The translations under genes were made by a program, and so were the position numbers. Below the pieces are notes generated by a model, which searched no databases, was not told the origin of the DNA, and saw only the letters and a list, made by a program, of their open reading frames with translations. 35,046 bases of DNA, from contig JAGCWE010000083.1 of assembly GCA_017962005.1 (NCBI GenBank), positions 1 through 35,046 of the forward strand, read 5' to 3'. Numbering within the stretch: the first letter of the stretch is position 1; each line of letters starts with the position of its first letter. Source of the DNA: Paludibacteraceae bacterium. GTDB taxonomy: Bacteria > Bacteroidota > Bacteroidia > Bacteroidales > Paludibacteraceae. Shown in pieces: positions 1-8,411 of the stretch.

Positions 1-19
1 GCAGTAACCCCCAACAAAG

Positions 20-52
20 CAGGCATCCGCAGGTGCGGATGCCTGTTGGTTT
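20..52. terminator. Hairpin terminator between convergent transcripts
   Basis: A perfect 11-bp inverted repeat, AGGCATCCGCA (21-31) and TGCGGATGCCT (34-44), is extended by a C20-G45 pair. On the plus strand it is followed by a T-rich stretch (46-56), the classic intrinsic-terminator layout for a plus-strand gene ending left of the window. On the minus strand it begins about 8 nt after the stop codon of the 1723-aa gene, so it probably also ends the giant surface-protein transcript, although the T-run on that side is poor. Confidence 0.85.
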
Positions 53-523
53 TTATTCCGTTATCTGTCCGGTGACGTTGTACGTCTTCCCTCCGCGTTG
101 TATGTACAGTATTCCGTTGCGCAGCACCTTCGTGCATAGGGCGTTGTCCTCTTGTACATCCTTCACGCCGGTCGGCTTGTCGGTACTGGTGAAGTACCCG
201 GGTGCGCTCACGCCTTCGTCCGGACGGGCGTAGGAAGCGTCTTTGTGGGCGTTGCTGTACTTCGTCCCCTTGCCGCCCGTGAGGTTCGAGCAGCCGTCGA
301 ACATGCCCAGGGAGTTTATTCCCGCCAGGGCGGTGTAGTTGGCGTTGCAGACGATGGTCGTCAGGGCCACACACCCTTGGAACATGCCGTAGGCGGCGCT
401 GACGCCGGACAGGTCAAAGCCGTTGATGTCAATCTTGGTCAGGCTCTTGCAGTTCTGGAACATGAACGACACATCCGTCAGTCCCGCCGTGCTGATGTTC
501 TCCAGACCTTCCACTTCCTCCAG
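53..523 (-). repeat. Duplicated C-terminal cassette, copy 1
   Basis: The last 156 codons of the 1723-aa gene align without gaps to the last 156 codons of the 1023-aa gene (5249-5719). By hand I count 124 of 156 identical residues. A sampled 60-bp stretch (181-240) is about 88% identical at DNA level. The cassette holds one DUF285 leucine-rich module plus the shared tail. This similarity is much higher than between other modules of the same proteins, which points to recent duplication or gene conversion. Confidence 0.85.
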
Positions 524-3500
524 CGCGTCCATGTTGGCAAACAAGTTTGACGTCGATGTGATGTCCGCCTCCTTGAGGGACTTGTCAATCACCGCCTTTG
601 TCACAATCCTTCTCGCTGAACTCGGAACGTCCTCCGGCAGGTATGCGTTCTTCAGCGTCAGACGCTGTTTGTCATACCGTACGGTCATGTTCTTGCCGCT
701 GACCGAAACGTACATCTCGTCAGTCAGGTCGGCAACAGCGACGTACTGCGCCCTGACGGTCAGATCTCCGGTAACCACCGTGAAATCGGTGTCCCATCCC
801 GAGAACAGGCAGCCTTCCACTTCCGGCGCTTCGGGCGCGGAGGCAGGATAGCCGTCTTCAGTGTCTGTTTCGGCTATCACGCCGCCTTCTTTGCCAAGGA
901 AGGTGACGGTGTACAGACGGGTGAAATAGCCTTTGTCGTCGGCACCTCCGTCAGGACGGGCATACGTGATGTATGTGGCGTTGCTGTCATACGTTGTTCC
1001 GTGCCCGCCCTTTATTTTGATACATAAATAGAACATGTCGCCAGACTCTGTCAGAGTGGTGCTCTCGGACCAATCGGTATTGCAATAAATCCTTTCAAGG
1101 GAGAGGCACCAGAGAAACATGCCATTCATATTTTCCACTTTGCTTATGTCGAAGTTCCGCACATCGACTGAAGCAAGCGAGTAGCAGTTCTTGAACATGT
1201 ATTGCATGTCTGTGACTTCACTGGTGTTGAGGTAACCCAGATGCTCGATGGTTCTCAGGTTGTAGAAATTGCGGAATAACCCGGTTGTAAAGGTCAGCCT
1301 TGCATCTTTCATGGATTCATCGAACACCGCTTTCTGTACATTGTTGACGCACTCGTCCCACAAATAGCCGTTACTGTTATAACGTACTATCTCACCCTTC
1401 CGTTCGGAAACCAGATTGTCGTAATAGAACGTCACTTCTGCCCCGTCTTCGCTGAACACACTGTAGAACACATTCGGGATTTCTTTGGAGAAATAACCGG
1501 GTGACGCTGTACCCTCGTCGGGACGGGCATACTCGCTTGATACATGTTCATTATCGTAGGCGGTTCCGTTCTCTCCGTTCAGCACCGTACAATTTGTGAA
1601 CATCTCATAATCAAGTTTCACTTGCCCTTTCTTTGGCAAATCTTCATTGCACAGTATGAAACGCAGATTGGAACAATAACCAAACATATAATAAACATGT
1701 TGTACCTTGGAGAAGTCAAACGTCCGTAAATCAATCCGATCGAGATAATAGCAATTATAGAACATATAAGCCATACTTGTCACCTCGGACGTATTCAGAT
1801 AATCCAGATGTTCGATATGTCGTAATTGATAAAAATAAGAGAACCACCAGCCGCAATCGGTTGGGCGTGCTTCCTTTACGGATTCGTCCAATATGACGCT
1901 TCTTACCTTTCCGTTCGCCTCTCTATAGATGCCCAGTGTCCAATTGCATCCTTTTCGCGCAATCTTCTGTTTGTCGTAATAAAGCGTAAGCGTGTCGCCC
2001 GTGCTGCTGTATATGCCGTATATCTCTTTCGGACTGAGGGTAAAGTATCCCGGATTTGTCTCTCCGTTGTCAGGATGGGCGTATTCTATTCCGTCATTAT
2101 TATAATAACTATATATCGTACCTTGACCGCCGGTAAGCCTCAAACATTCATAAAACATATTATTATCGTTCTGTATGGACTTGTTCAGACTCCAGTCATC
2201 ATCACTATAGATTACTTTGAGGATTTTGTCGCGGTAGAAAAGTCGCTCCATGCTCGTTACATCTTTAGTGTCAAATGCACGCAAGTCCAATTCGGTCAAA
2301 CAGGTACACATACCGAAAGCGCCATCAATACCTGTGACATTCTCGATGCGGTATTTGGTGGGTAGATAGATGTTTTCGATAGCATTGCAGTAATAGAACA
2401 TTTCCCACATATATACAACGTTCCTCATATCAAAAGTGCGGATGTCCACAGATTTTAATTTATGACAATTGCTAAACATCCTTGCCATTGCTGTTACATT
2501 GGAGGTGTTGAGATAGTCGAGATGTTGAATATTGGTCAATCTGGTGAATGGGAAAAACCAGCCTGCTGTGGAAGTTGGCAACGCCTTTTTCATTGTCTCA
2601 TCAAAAACAACGGTTTTGACGTTCATCCGCTGTTCTTTGTTTTCCTCACTGTATGCCGGTTCCAGTCCGCCGCGCTCCGCTTTCTTCGTGTCATAGTATA
2701 GCGTGTACGTCTCGCCGTCTGGGCTGAACACACCGTATATCTCCTTCTGCTTAGAGAAATAGCCGGGGTTGGCAGTTCCTCCATCTATTCTGGCGTACTC
2801 TTTGCCGGTGTGCTCCGCATCGTATGCGGTGGGAGGAGTGGCACTTCCTTGAAGAGAAGTGCAACCTGCAAACATATCTGTGCCGTCAAAAGAGAAGGAA
2901 CTCCATTCGTTCTCGCACTCTATGACCTCAAGGCTCTTGCAACCCGCAAACATACTGCTCGCATCCGTCACGTGGGACATGTCAAAATGGAGTACATTCA
3001 ACTCTTTGACGGATTTGCAGTTCATGAACATGCCCTTCATCGACTTTACCTTCCCCGTATTCAATTTGTCAAGTCCTTCTATGGTATCCAACTTCTCGCA
3101 ACCCGCAAACATATAGCTCATATCCGTCACTTCGTCTGTCTTAATCAAACTCATTCCGGCAACTTCAGTAACGGCACTAAATCCTTCGAACCAGTGTGCA
3201 GTATTCGTAAGAGACTTATTCATATCGGTATAAAAGCGGATTTTCGTTACCTGCTGGCGTCGTTCTGCGTAGTCGTCTGACATCCATTCCTCCGGAAGTA
3301 CACTTTCCGACTCTATACGCCCGTCCGGATAAAAAACCCTGACAGGAGTATTGAGCCTTTTCCCGTCGTAGCAAACGCAGAATGTCTCGTTGGATGTGAA
3401 TGCGTAGATTTCATCAACAACGGTGAAATAGCCTGTTTTGCCCCATGGAGTGGCGTAGGTCTTGTCGGTATGTGAAGCATCGTACACAGTGCCTTTACCG

Positions 3501-5224
3501 CCTACCAGACTCGTACAGCCCGCAAACATATCTGTACCCGTTAAGGATTTGTGAGTTTTGGCACTGTTCAAGTCGTAACTGCAATAGACAGTCTTGAGTG
3601 AACTGCATCCCTTGAACATTCTGTCCGCATACATTAAGTTGTCTAAGAGAAGCCCGCGTAGATCCAATACCTCGAGGGACGAACAGTCTTTGAACATCAT
3701 TGCCATGTCTTTGGTATAGTATGTGTTGAGATATTCGAGATGCTCGATAGAGGTCGTGCCGCTGAAACCGTTGAACCACGAAAAGGTTTGATAGAGAGGG
3801 CAGTATCGCATTGACTCGTCCACTACAATTTTCTTTACGCCGGCACGCGCAACGGCATATTTATCGGATGTCCATGAAGTAGTTCCTCCGCGTTCCTTTT
3901 TCTTGGTATCGAAATAGAGAGTAAACGTATTGCCGTCTTTGCTGAAAGCACCATACACATAATTGATTTCGGTAAAGTATCCGGGGAGGGCAGAACCACC
4001 GTTGGGACGGGCATACTCTTTACCTGTATGGGCTTCGTCAAAAATCGTTGTATGGTCATTGTTGATACCTCTTAACCCGGTGCAACCCATGAACATGTCC
4101 ACATCGTTGAAATCGAGCACGTTCCAGTCATCGTTGCAATAAATCGTTTTCATTGAGGCACAACCAGCGAACATTTCGCTTGCGTCTGTTACTTTCGATA
4201 AGTCAAAGTGTTGTAATTGTATCGTTTCCAAGGATAGACAGTTCTGGAACAAACCCTTCATGGAGGTGACATTTTCCGTGTCGAAATCGAACAGGTTGAG
4301 CGTGGACGCCAATGACGTGCAGTTGGCGAACATATAACTCATGTCCGTCACTTTCTCCGTGTGGAAATGACTCAAGTTATAGAAAGCCTTTAGCGCCGAG
4401 AACCCGTTGAACCAGTTGGATGTATTGGTCGGACGGGCATCGTCCATTGACGAATCAAAAATGACATCTAGCACTGCCTCGCGTATGTCCGTGTACGATT
4501 CGGACATCCATTCCTCAGGGCTAAAACCGCCTTGGGCTGTCTTGCCGCCATCGTAGCAAATTTGGAATATGCGGCTCTCTTCATTGAACATTCCGTATAT
4601 CTCAGGCAGGGTGAAGTATCCAGGGTTAGCCGTGCCCTCATCCGGATGGGCATACTCAATGGTGATATGGTCGGCGGAGAAGACGGTTCCGTTCTGTCCT
4701 TTCAGCGACTTGCAACCCTTGAACATGTCTTTCGAATTCGTAATGGAACCTTTGCTCCAATTCTCATCGCAACAGATTGTGGTCAAGGAATTACATCCGG
4801 AGAACATAAGGTCGGTCCTCGTCACTTTTGCCATGTTGAAATTGTGCAAGTCCAAAGAGGTCAGATGATGGCACTCCCAGAACATAGCCGTCATAGATGT
4901 TACCTCGTCCGTATGGAGATATTCGATATGCTCTATGGTTGTCAACCAGTTGAATCCATCGAACCAGTATGCCGTGCTGGTCGGATACGCATTATCCATC
5001 GACTTGTCGAACACGACCTTCTCTACATTCGATCGAACAAGCACATAATCGGATGTTCCCCACTCATCAGGAGTAAGAGCGCCAGTTTGCGGTTTGTTTT
5101 GGTCATAGTAGAGCGTGAAGGTCATGCCCTCGTCGCTGAGCACGGCGTAGATTTCTTTCTTCGCGCTTTGAGCGGATATTCCTATGCCCGCAAGCAGGAG
5201 AATCAGTAAAAAACCTTTTTTCAT
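53..5224 (-). CDS. Giant BspA-like (DUF285) repeat surface protein
   Basis: Exported 1723-aa repeat protein with signal peptide MKKGFLLILLLAGIGISAQS. It has eight modules of about 200 residues. Each opens with a strand pattern like YGxFSxDGxTxTLYYDxxK, continues through 22-25-residue leucine-rich units of the form FDxSKVTxMxxMFxxCxxL (DUF285/BspA type), and ends near YARPDxGTxxPGYF. One InlB/Listeria-Bacteroides repeat (about residues 1432-1497, with the WDxDFxxVxxDLTVxAQY pattern) lies before the eighth module. A short tail (LRNGILYIQRGGKTYN) is shared with the next two genes. In Tannerella and others this family mediates adhesion to host or bacterial partners; adhesion here is inference. 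The start is supported by the signal peptide. It lies 24 bp after the 1023-aa gene and is probably co-transcribed with it. The stretch at about 1540-2480 is clearly richer in A+T than the flanks. Confidence 0.9.
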   Translation of the reverse strand: MKKGFLLILLLAGIGISAQSAKKEIYAVLSDEGMTFTLYYDQNKPQTGALTPDEWGTSDYVLVRSNVEKVVFDKSMDNAYPTSTAYWFDGFNWLTTIEHIEYLHTDEVTSMTAMFWECHHLTSLDLHNFNMAKVTRTDLMFSGCNSLTTICCDENWSKGSITNSKDMFKGCKSLKGQNGTVFSADHITIEYAHPDEGTANPGYFTLPEIYGMFNEESRIFQICYDGGKTAQGGFSPEEWMSESYTDIREAVLDVIFDSSMDDARPTNTSNWFNGFSALKAFYNLSHFHTEKVTDMSYMFANCTSLASTLNLFDFDTENVTSMKGLFQNCLSLETIQLQHFDLSKVTDASEMFAGCASMKTIYCNDDWNVLDFNDVDMFMGCTGLRGINNDHTTIFDEAHTGKEYARPNGGSALPGYFTEINYVYGAFSKDGNTFTLYFDTKKKERGGTTSWTSDKYAVARAGVKKIVVDESMRYCPLYQTFSWFNGFSGTTSIEHLEYLNTYYTKDMAMMFKDCSSLEVLDLRGLLLDNLMYADRMFKGCSSLKTVYCSYDLNSAKTHKSLTGTDMFAGCTSLVGGKGTVYDASHTDKTYATPWGKTGYFTVVDEIYAFTSNETFCVCYDGKRLNTPVRVFYPDGRIESESVLPEEWMSDDYAERRQQVTKIRFYTDMNKSLTNTAHWFEGFSAVTEVAGMSLIKTDEVTDMSYMFAGCEKLDTIEGLDKLNTGKVKSMKGMFMNCKSVKELNVLHFDMSHVTDASSMFAGCKSLEVIECENEWSSFSFDGTDMFAGCTSLQGSATPPTAYDAEHTGKEYARIDGGTANPGYFSKQKEIYGVFSPDGETYTLYYDTKKAERGGLEPAYSEENKEQRMNVKTVVFDETMKKALPTSTAGWFFPFTRLTNIQHLDYLNTSNVTAMARMFSNCHKLKSVDIRTFDMRNVVYMWEMFYYCNAIENIYLPTKYRIENVTGIDGAFGMCTCLTELDLRAFDTKDVTSMERLFYRDKILKVIYSDDDWSLNKSIQNDNNMFYECLRLTGGQGTIYSYYNNDGIEYAHPDNGETNPGYFTLSPKEIYGIYSSTGDTLTLYYDKQKIARKGCNWTLGIYREANGKVRSVILDESVKEARPTDCGWWFSYFYQLRHIEHLDYLNTSEVTSMAYMFYNCYYLDRIDLRTFDFSKVQHVYYMFGYCSNLRFILCNEDLPKKGQVKLDYEMFTNCTVLNGENGTAYDNEHVSSEYARPDEGTASPGYFSKEIPNVFYSVFSEDGAEVTFYYDNLVSERKGEIVRYNSNGYLWDECVNNVQKAVFDESMKDARLTFTTGLFRNFYNLRTIEHLGYLNTSEVTDMQYMFKNCYSLASVDVRNFDISKVENMNGMFLWCLSLERIYCNTDWSESTTLTESGDMFYLCIKIKGGHGTTYDSNATYITYARPDGGADDKGYFTRLYTVTFLGKEGGVIAETDTEDGYPASAPEAPEVEGCLFSGWDTDFTVVTGDLTVRAQYVAVADLTDEMYVSVSGKNMTVRYDKQRLTLKNAYLPEDVPSSARRIVTKAVIDKSLKEADITSTSNLFANMDALEEVEGLENISTAGLTDVSFMFQNCKSLTKIDINGFDLSGVSAAYGMFQGCVALTTIVCNANYTALAGINSLGMFDGCSNLTGGKGTKYSNAHKDASYARPDEGVSAPGYFTSTDKPTGVKDVQEDNALCTKVLRNGILYIQRGGKTYNVTGQITE

Positions 5225-5248
5225 ATCCTTGTTATGTGTTTCTTTTCT

Positions 5249-5719
5249 TTATTTCACCGTTGCGCCTTGTGCGTTGTACGTCTTCCCTTCGCGTTGTATG
5301 TACAGTACGCCGTCGCGCAGCACCTTCGTGCATTGCGCCTTGTCCTCTTGTGCGTCGTTCACGCCGGTCGGCTTGTCTTCACCAGTGAAGTACCCGGGTG
5401 CGCTCTCGCCTTCGTCAGGACGGGCGTAGGAAGCGTCCTTATGGGCGGTGCTGTACTTCGTCCCCTTGCCGCCCGTGAGGCTCGTACAGCCGTCGAACAT
5501 GCCCAGCGAGGTTATTCCTGCAAGAGCGGTGTAGTTCGCGTCGCAGAGGATGGTGGTCAGGTTTGTGCACCCTTGGAACATGCCGTAGGCGGCGCTGACG
5601 CCGGACAGGTCAAAGCCGTTGAGGTCTATCTTGGCCAGGCTCTTGCAGTCGCGGAACATGTACGACACGTCCGTCAGTTCCGTCGTGTTGATGTTCTCCA
5701 GTCCCTCCACTTCCTCGAG
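5249..5719 (-). repeat. Duplicated C-terminal cassette, copy 2
   Basis: Partner of 53-523. Its outermost 39 bp (5249-5287) are identical, base for base, to 8373-8411 at the end of the 2420-aa gene. The tail-coding DNA is therefore shared by three genes while the rest of the cassette is shared by two. Confidence 0.85.
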
Positions 5720-8320
5720 CTTGTACATCTGCGCGAACAGACCGGAAACGGTGGTTACGGCAACTTGGCTTACCGACTCGTCGATGACCACTCTGACGGC
5801 GGCTTCCTTGACGGATGCGGGTATGTCTTCCGGCTCGTAGGTTTCCGTCCGGGTCTTAATCAGGTTGTCGTACCGGACGGTCATTGTTGTTTCGCTTACG
5901 GTGACGTACAGCACGTCTTCCTCCTTCGACAGGTCTATATACTGCGCTGTGACGGTCATGTCTTCGGTCACATTGTCAAACGCCCTGTCCCAGCCCGTGA
6001 AGAAGAAGCCTTCCTGTTCGGGCGCTTCGGGTGCGACTGCGGCAGAGCCTTCCTCCACTGTTTGCGCCTCGCCTATCGGGTTGCCGTCCTTGTCAAGGAA
6101 GGTGACGGTGAAATAGTTAACTTCGGCAGGCACGCTGTGTTCGATGAGGACAGCCGCCACGTATTCGGTCATATCGGTCAGTTCCGATGCGGCGGACGTG
6201 CCGTTGCGGACTGTTTCGCCTGTGGCGTCACCGACGATGCGCACCAGCACCTTCTCCTTGTCGTCCGCACTCTTGGGAAGTGAGGCCTTGATTTGTGTCC
6301 ATCCCCAGAGGGTGCCGGTCTCCTCCTTGTCTCCGGCAGTGAACGTGGCGGCTCTCTGCTCCAAATCAACCGTAGCGGTCCGTTTCCACGTCTTGCCGTT
6401 GTCTGTGGAGTATTCGGCTGCCTGCGTCTTGTAGCCGTACAGGTCGGTGCCGCAGTACGCCGAGAAGCGTATGCCGGAAAGCCCCTTGGTGGAGAAGGTG
6501 AAGACAAGGGCGGTGGGGGTGCCCGCCTGAATCTGCAAGTCCGGGGTCTTGCGTGAGAGGACTGCCACCTGTTTGTCCGCATCATCCTCACCGAACTTAC
6601 CGTCCCGCCAGTTGAATATGTTCTCGCCTCCCGTTACCACTGTGTAGTCTCCCGTAAGCAGGATGTCGCTCTCGCTGTCTTTCTCTACGGGCACATACTC
6701 CGCGGTTGCGGAGGCTCTGTGTCCCTCGGCATAGATGTCGGCATCGTAGTGTGTGAGTTGGTTCTTCCCCTCGTCCGGGGTGACGGAGAAGTTGAAGAAG
6801 GACACCATGTTGGGGATTGCAGCCTCGTATTCGGCGGTCAGGGTGAGGTCTTCCTTGAGTTCGATGACGCGCGTCTTGTCCATCGACTTGTCCTCTTTCC
6901 AGCCGAGGAACTTGTTCGGTGTGCAAAGGGCGTTGTTGTGGTCGTGCAGGGTGATGGTCACCTTGTCGCCTGCGAAGAGGGTTTTCTTGGCGGGTGTGAT
7001 TTCCGCGTAAACGCCGTAGCCGCCTGTGACGTTGACAGTGAGATTGACGATTTCAGGAGCCGCGCTGATATAGTTGTTCTTGTCGCCTATGCAGTCGCCG
7101 TCCTTGCCCGCCGTATAGACAGAGTGCGACGTGAGGATGGTGAACGCACCCTCGTCCGCCTTGGCGAAATCGCTCCAGGCGAACCCCGCCTCTGTCATCG
7201 TCATCGAACTGAAGGCAGCCTCCTCTTCAATCTTGTCGCCCACCGATAGGATGTCGTTGATACCTCTTTCCTTGTCCTGCTTGGGCTGGTAGCGGTAGCC
7301 GCAAAGGATGTTGTTCTCCAGCTGCACAAATCCGCTTTTGATGTAGGTCAGTTCCGCCCCTGTGGCTATCCGCTCCGCTATCTCGCTTTCTTTCAGTATG
7401 CCGTTCTCCAGTCCCGAATCGGAGTCTTCCATGCTGTCGTGACTGTCTTTCGTGTCGCCGTAACGGTTGTTCTTGTCGTCCGCCCAGTCGGGGAAGAGGA
7501 AGAAGTTGTTCTTGATATGGAACTCGCTGTATGCGGCCACGTATGTGATGTCAAACAGTTCCTTTCTGCTCCACGCCGACACGGTGTTGTTGCTGAAACT
7601 GAAATACATGCCGTACATGTCTTCCGCCTTTATCTTGCCGAATGTGACGATGCTGTTCAGATACGTCAGGTCATAGAACGTGTTGTTCGTGAAGACCATC
7701 TTCTTGACAGGCTGCGAGAAATACAGCAGCGGCAAGGCGTTGGTCTGGCGGCATCCGTTGTGTATCCGGCAGTTCTCTATATGAAAGAAGCCGATTGTTC
7801 CGGCGGAGGTCTCCTCGTCTTGGTCCTCGCCGCGGAAGAGGGAACGGCAGAGTTCTGTCAGTTCGCAGTTCACGAACTCCAGAGTGTCTATATGGTGCTT
7901 CTCGTTGTCCTTGAAGGAGATGAGGTGCTTGCTGTTGCCCCATTCGCCTTGGGTCTGGCATATCCTGAGGTTCTGGAAATGGAGCGAAAAGCCTGTTTCG
8001 GCGGTTGTTCCCTGCGGCAGTTGCATCTCCATCCTGAGTTCGGCACGGTTGCCCGACTCGTCATCAACTCCGGTAAAGCGGATGTTGCGCAAGGTGGGTG
8101 CCATGATGTTGCCGTCGCCGTTTTTCAGGATGCCCGCGTCAATTGTGCCGTGAATCCTTATATCCGCCTTGTCGCCGCTTGAGAAGGTTGATATATCCTT
8201 CAGTGCGTTCAGCAGTTCCTGTTTGGTGGTCACGTCATAGGTTTTTCCCGCTGCCCTCATTGGCTGCATCGCTCCCAGACCTGTCAGGCATAGAAGCGTC
8301 AATAGAATGTGTCTTTTCAT
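5249..8320 (-). CDS. Surface protein: beta-helix, jelly-roll, InlB repeat and DUF285 module
   Basis: 1023-aa exported protein with signal peptide MKRHILLTLLCLTGLGAMQP. Residues about 25-400 read as a right-handed parallel beta-helix, with repeated short strands and Asn-rich turns such as FTNNTF, FSNNTV and IKNNFFLF, as in pectate-lyase-like Bacteroidales surface proteins. Residues about 410-490 are a bacterial-repeat (beta-grasp-like) unit. About 490-735 is probably a beta-sandwich that could bind glycan. About 738-800 is one InlB-type repeat (VTFLDKDGNPIGEAQTVEEG...). About 810-985 is a DUF285 leucine-rich module, followed by the shared tail LRDGVLYIQREGKTYN. No catalytic residues of a polysaccharide lyase could be assigned, so an enzymatic role is unproven. 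It lies between two other giant repeat proteins with gaps of 24 and 52 bp, consistent with one transcript. Confidence 0.88.
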   Translation of the reverse strand: MKRHILLTLLCLTGLGAMQPMRAAGKTYDVTTKQELLNALKDISTFSSGDKADIRIHGTIDAGILKNGDGNIMAPTLRNIRFTGVDDESGNRAELRMEMQLPQGTTAETGFSLHFQNLRICQTQGEWGNSKHLISFKDNEKHHIDTLEFVNCELTELCRSLFRGEDQDEETSAGTIGFFHIENCRIHNGCRQTNALPLLYFSQPVKKMVFTNNTFYDLTYLNSIVTFGKIKAEDMYGMYFSFSNNTVSAWSRKELFDITYVAAYSEFHIKNNFFLFPDWADDKNNRYGDTKDSHDSMEDSDSGLENGILKESEIAERIATGAELTYIKSGFVQLENNILCGYRYQPKQDKERGINDILSVGDKIEEEAAFSSMTMTEAGFAWSDFAKADEGAFTILTSHSVYTAGKDGDCIGDKNNYISAAPEIVNLTVNVTGGYGVYAEITPAKKTLFAGDKVTITLHDHNNALCTPNKFLGWKEDKSMDKTRVIELKEDLTLTAEYEAAIPNMVSFFNFSVTPDEGKNQLTHYDADIYAEGHRASATAEYVPVEKDSESDILLTGDYTVVTGGENIFNWRDGKFGEDDADKQVAVLSRKTPDLQIQAGTPTALVFTFSTKGLSGIRFSAYCGTDLYGYKTQAAEYSTDNGKTWKRTATVDLEQRAATFTAGDKEETGTLWGWTQIKASLPKSADDKEKVLVRIVGDATGETVRNGTSAASELTDMTEYVAAVLIEHSVPAEVNYFTVTFLDKDGNPIGEAQTVEEGSAAVAPEAPEQEGFFFTGWDRAFDNVTEDMTVTAQYIDLSKEEDVLYVTVSETTMTVRYDNLIKTRTETYEPEDIPASVKEAAVRVVIDESVSQVAVTTVSGLFAQMYKLEEVEGLENINTTELTDVSYMFRDCKSLAKIDLNGFDLSGVSAAYGMFQGCTNLTTILCDANYTALAGITSLGMFDGCTSLTGGKGTKYSTAHKDASYARPDEGESAPGYFTGEDKPTGVNDAQEDKAQCTKVLRDGVLYIQREGKTYNAQGATVK

Positions 8321-8372
8321 ATCTTTGTTGTGTTTGTTGTCTTTGTCACTTGGCTGGTTGTGTCCGATGTCC

Positions 8373-8411
8373 TTATTTCACCGTTGCGCCTTGTGCGTTG
8401 TACGTCTTCCC
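8373..8411 (-). repeat. 39-bp exact repeat encoding the shared protein tail
   Basis: This 39-bp stretch, including the stop codon, is identical to 5249-5287. It encodes the tail ending TYNAQGATVK in both proteins. The 1723-aa gene carries a diverged version at 53-91. Confidence 0.9.
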
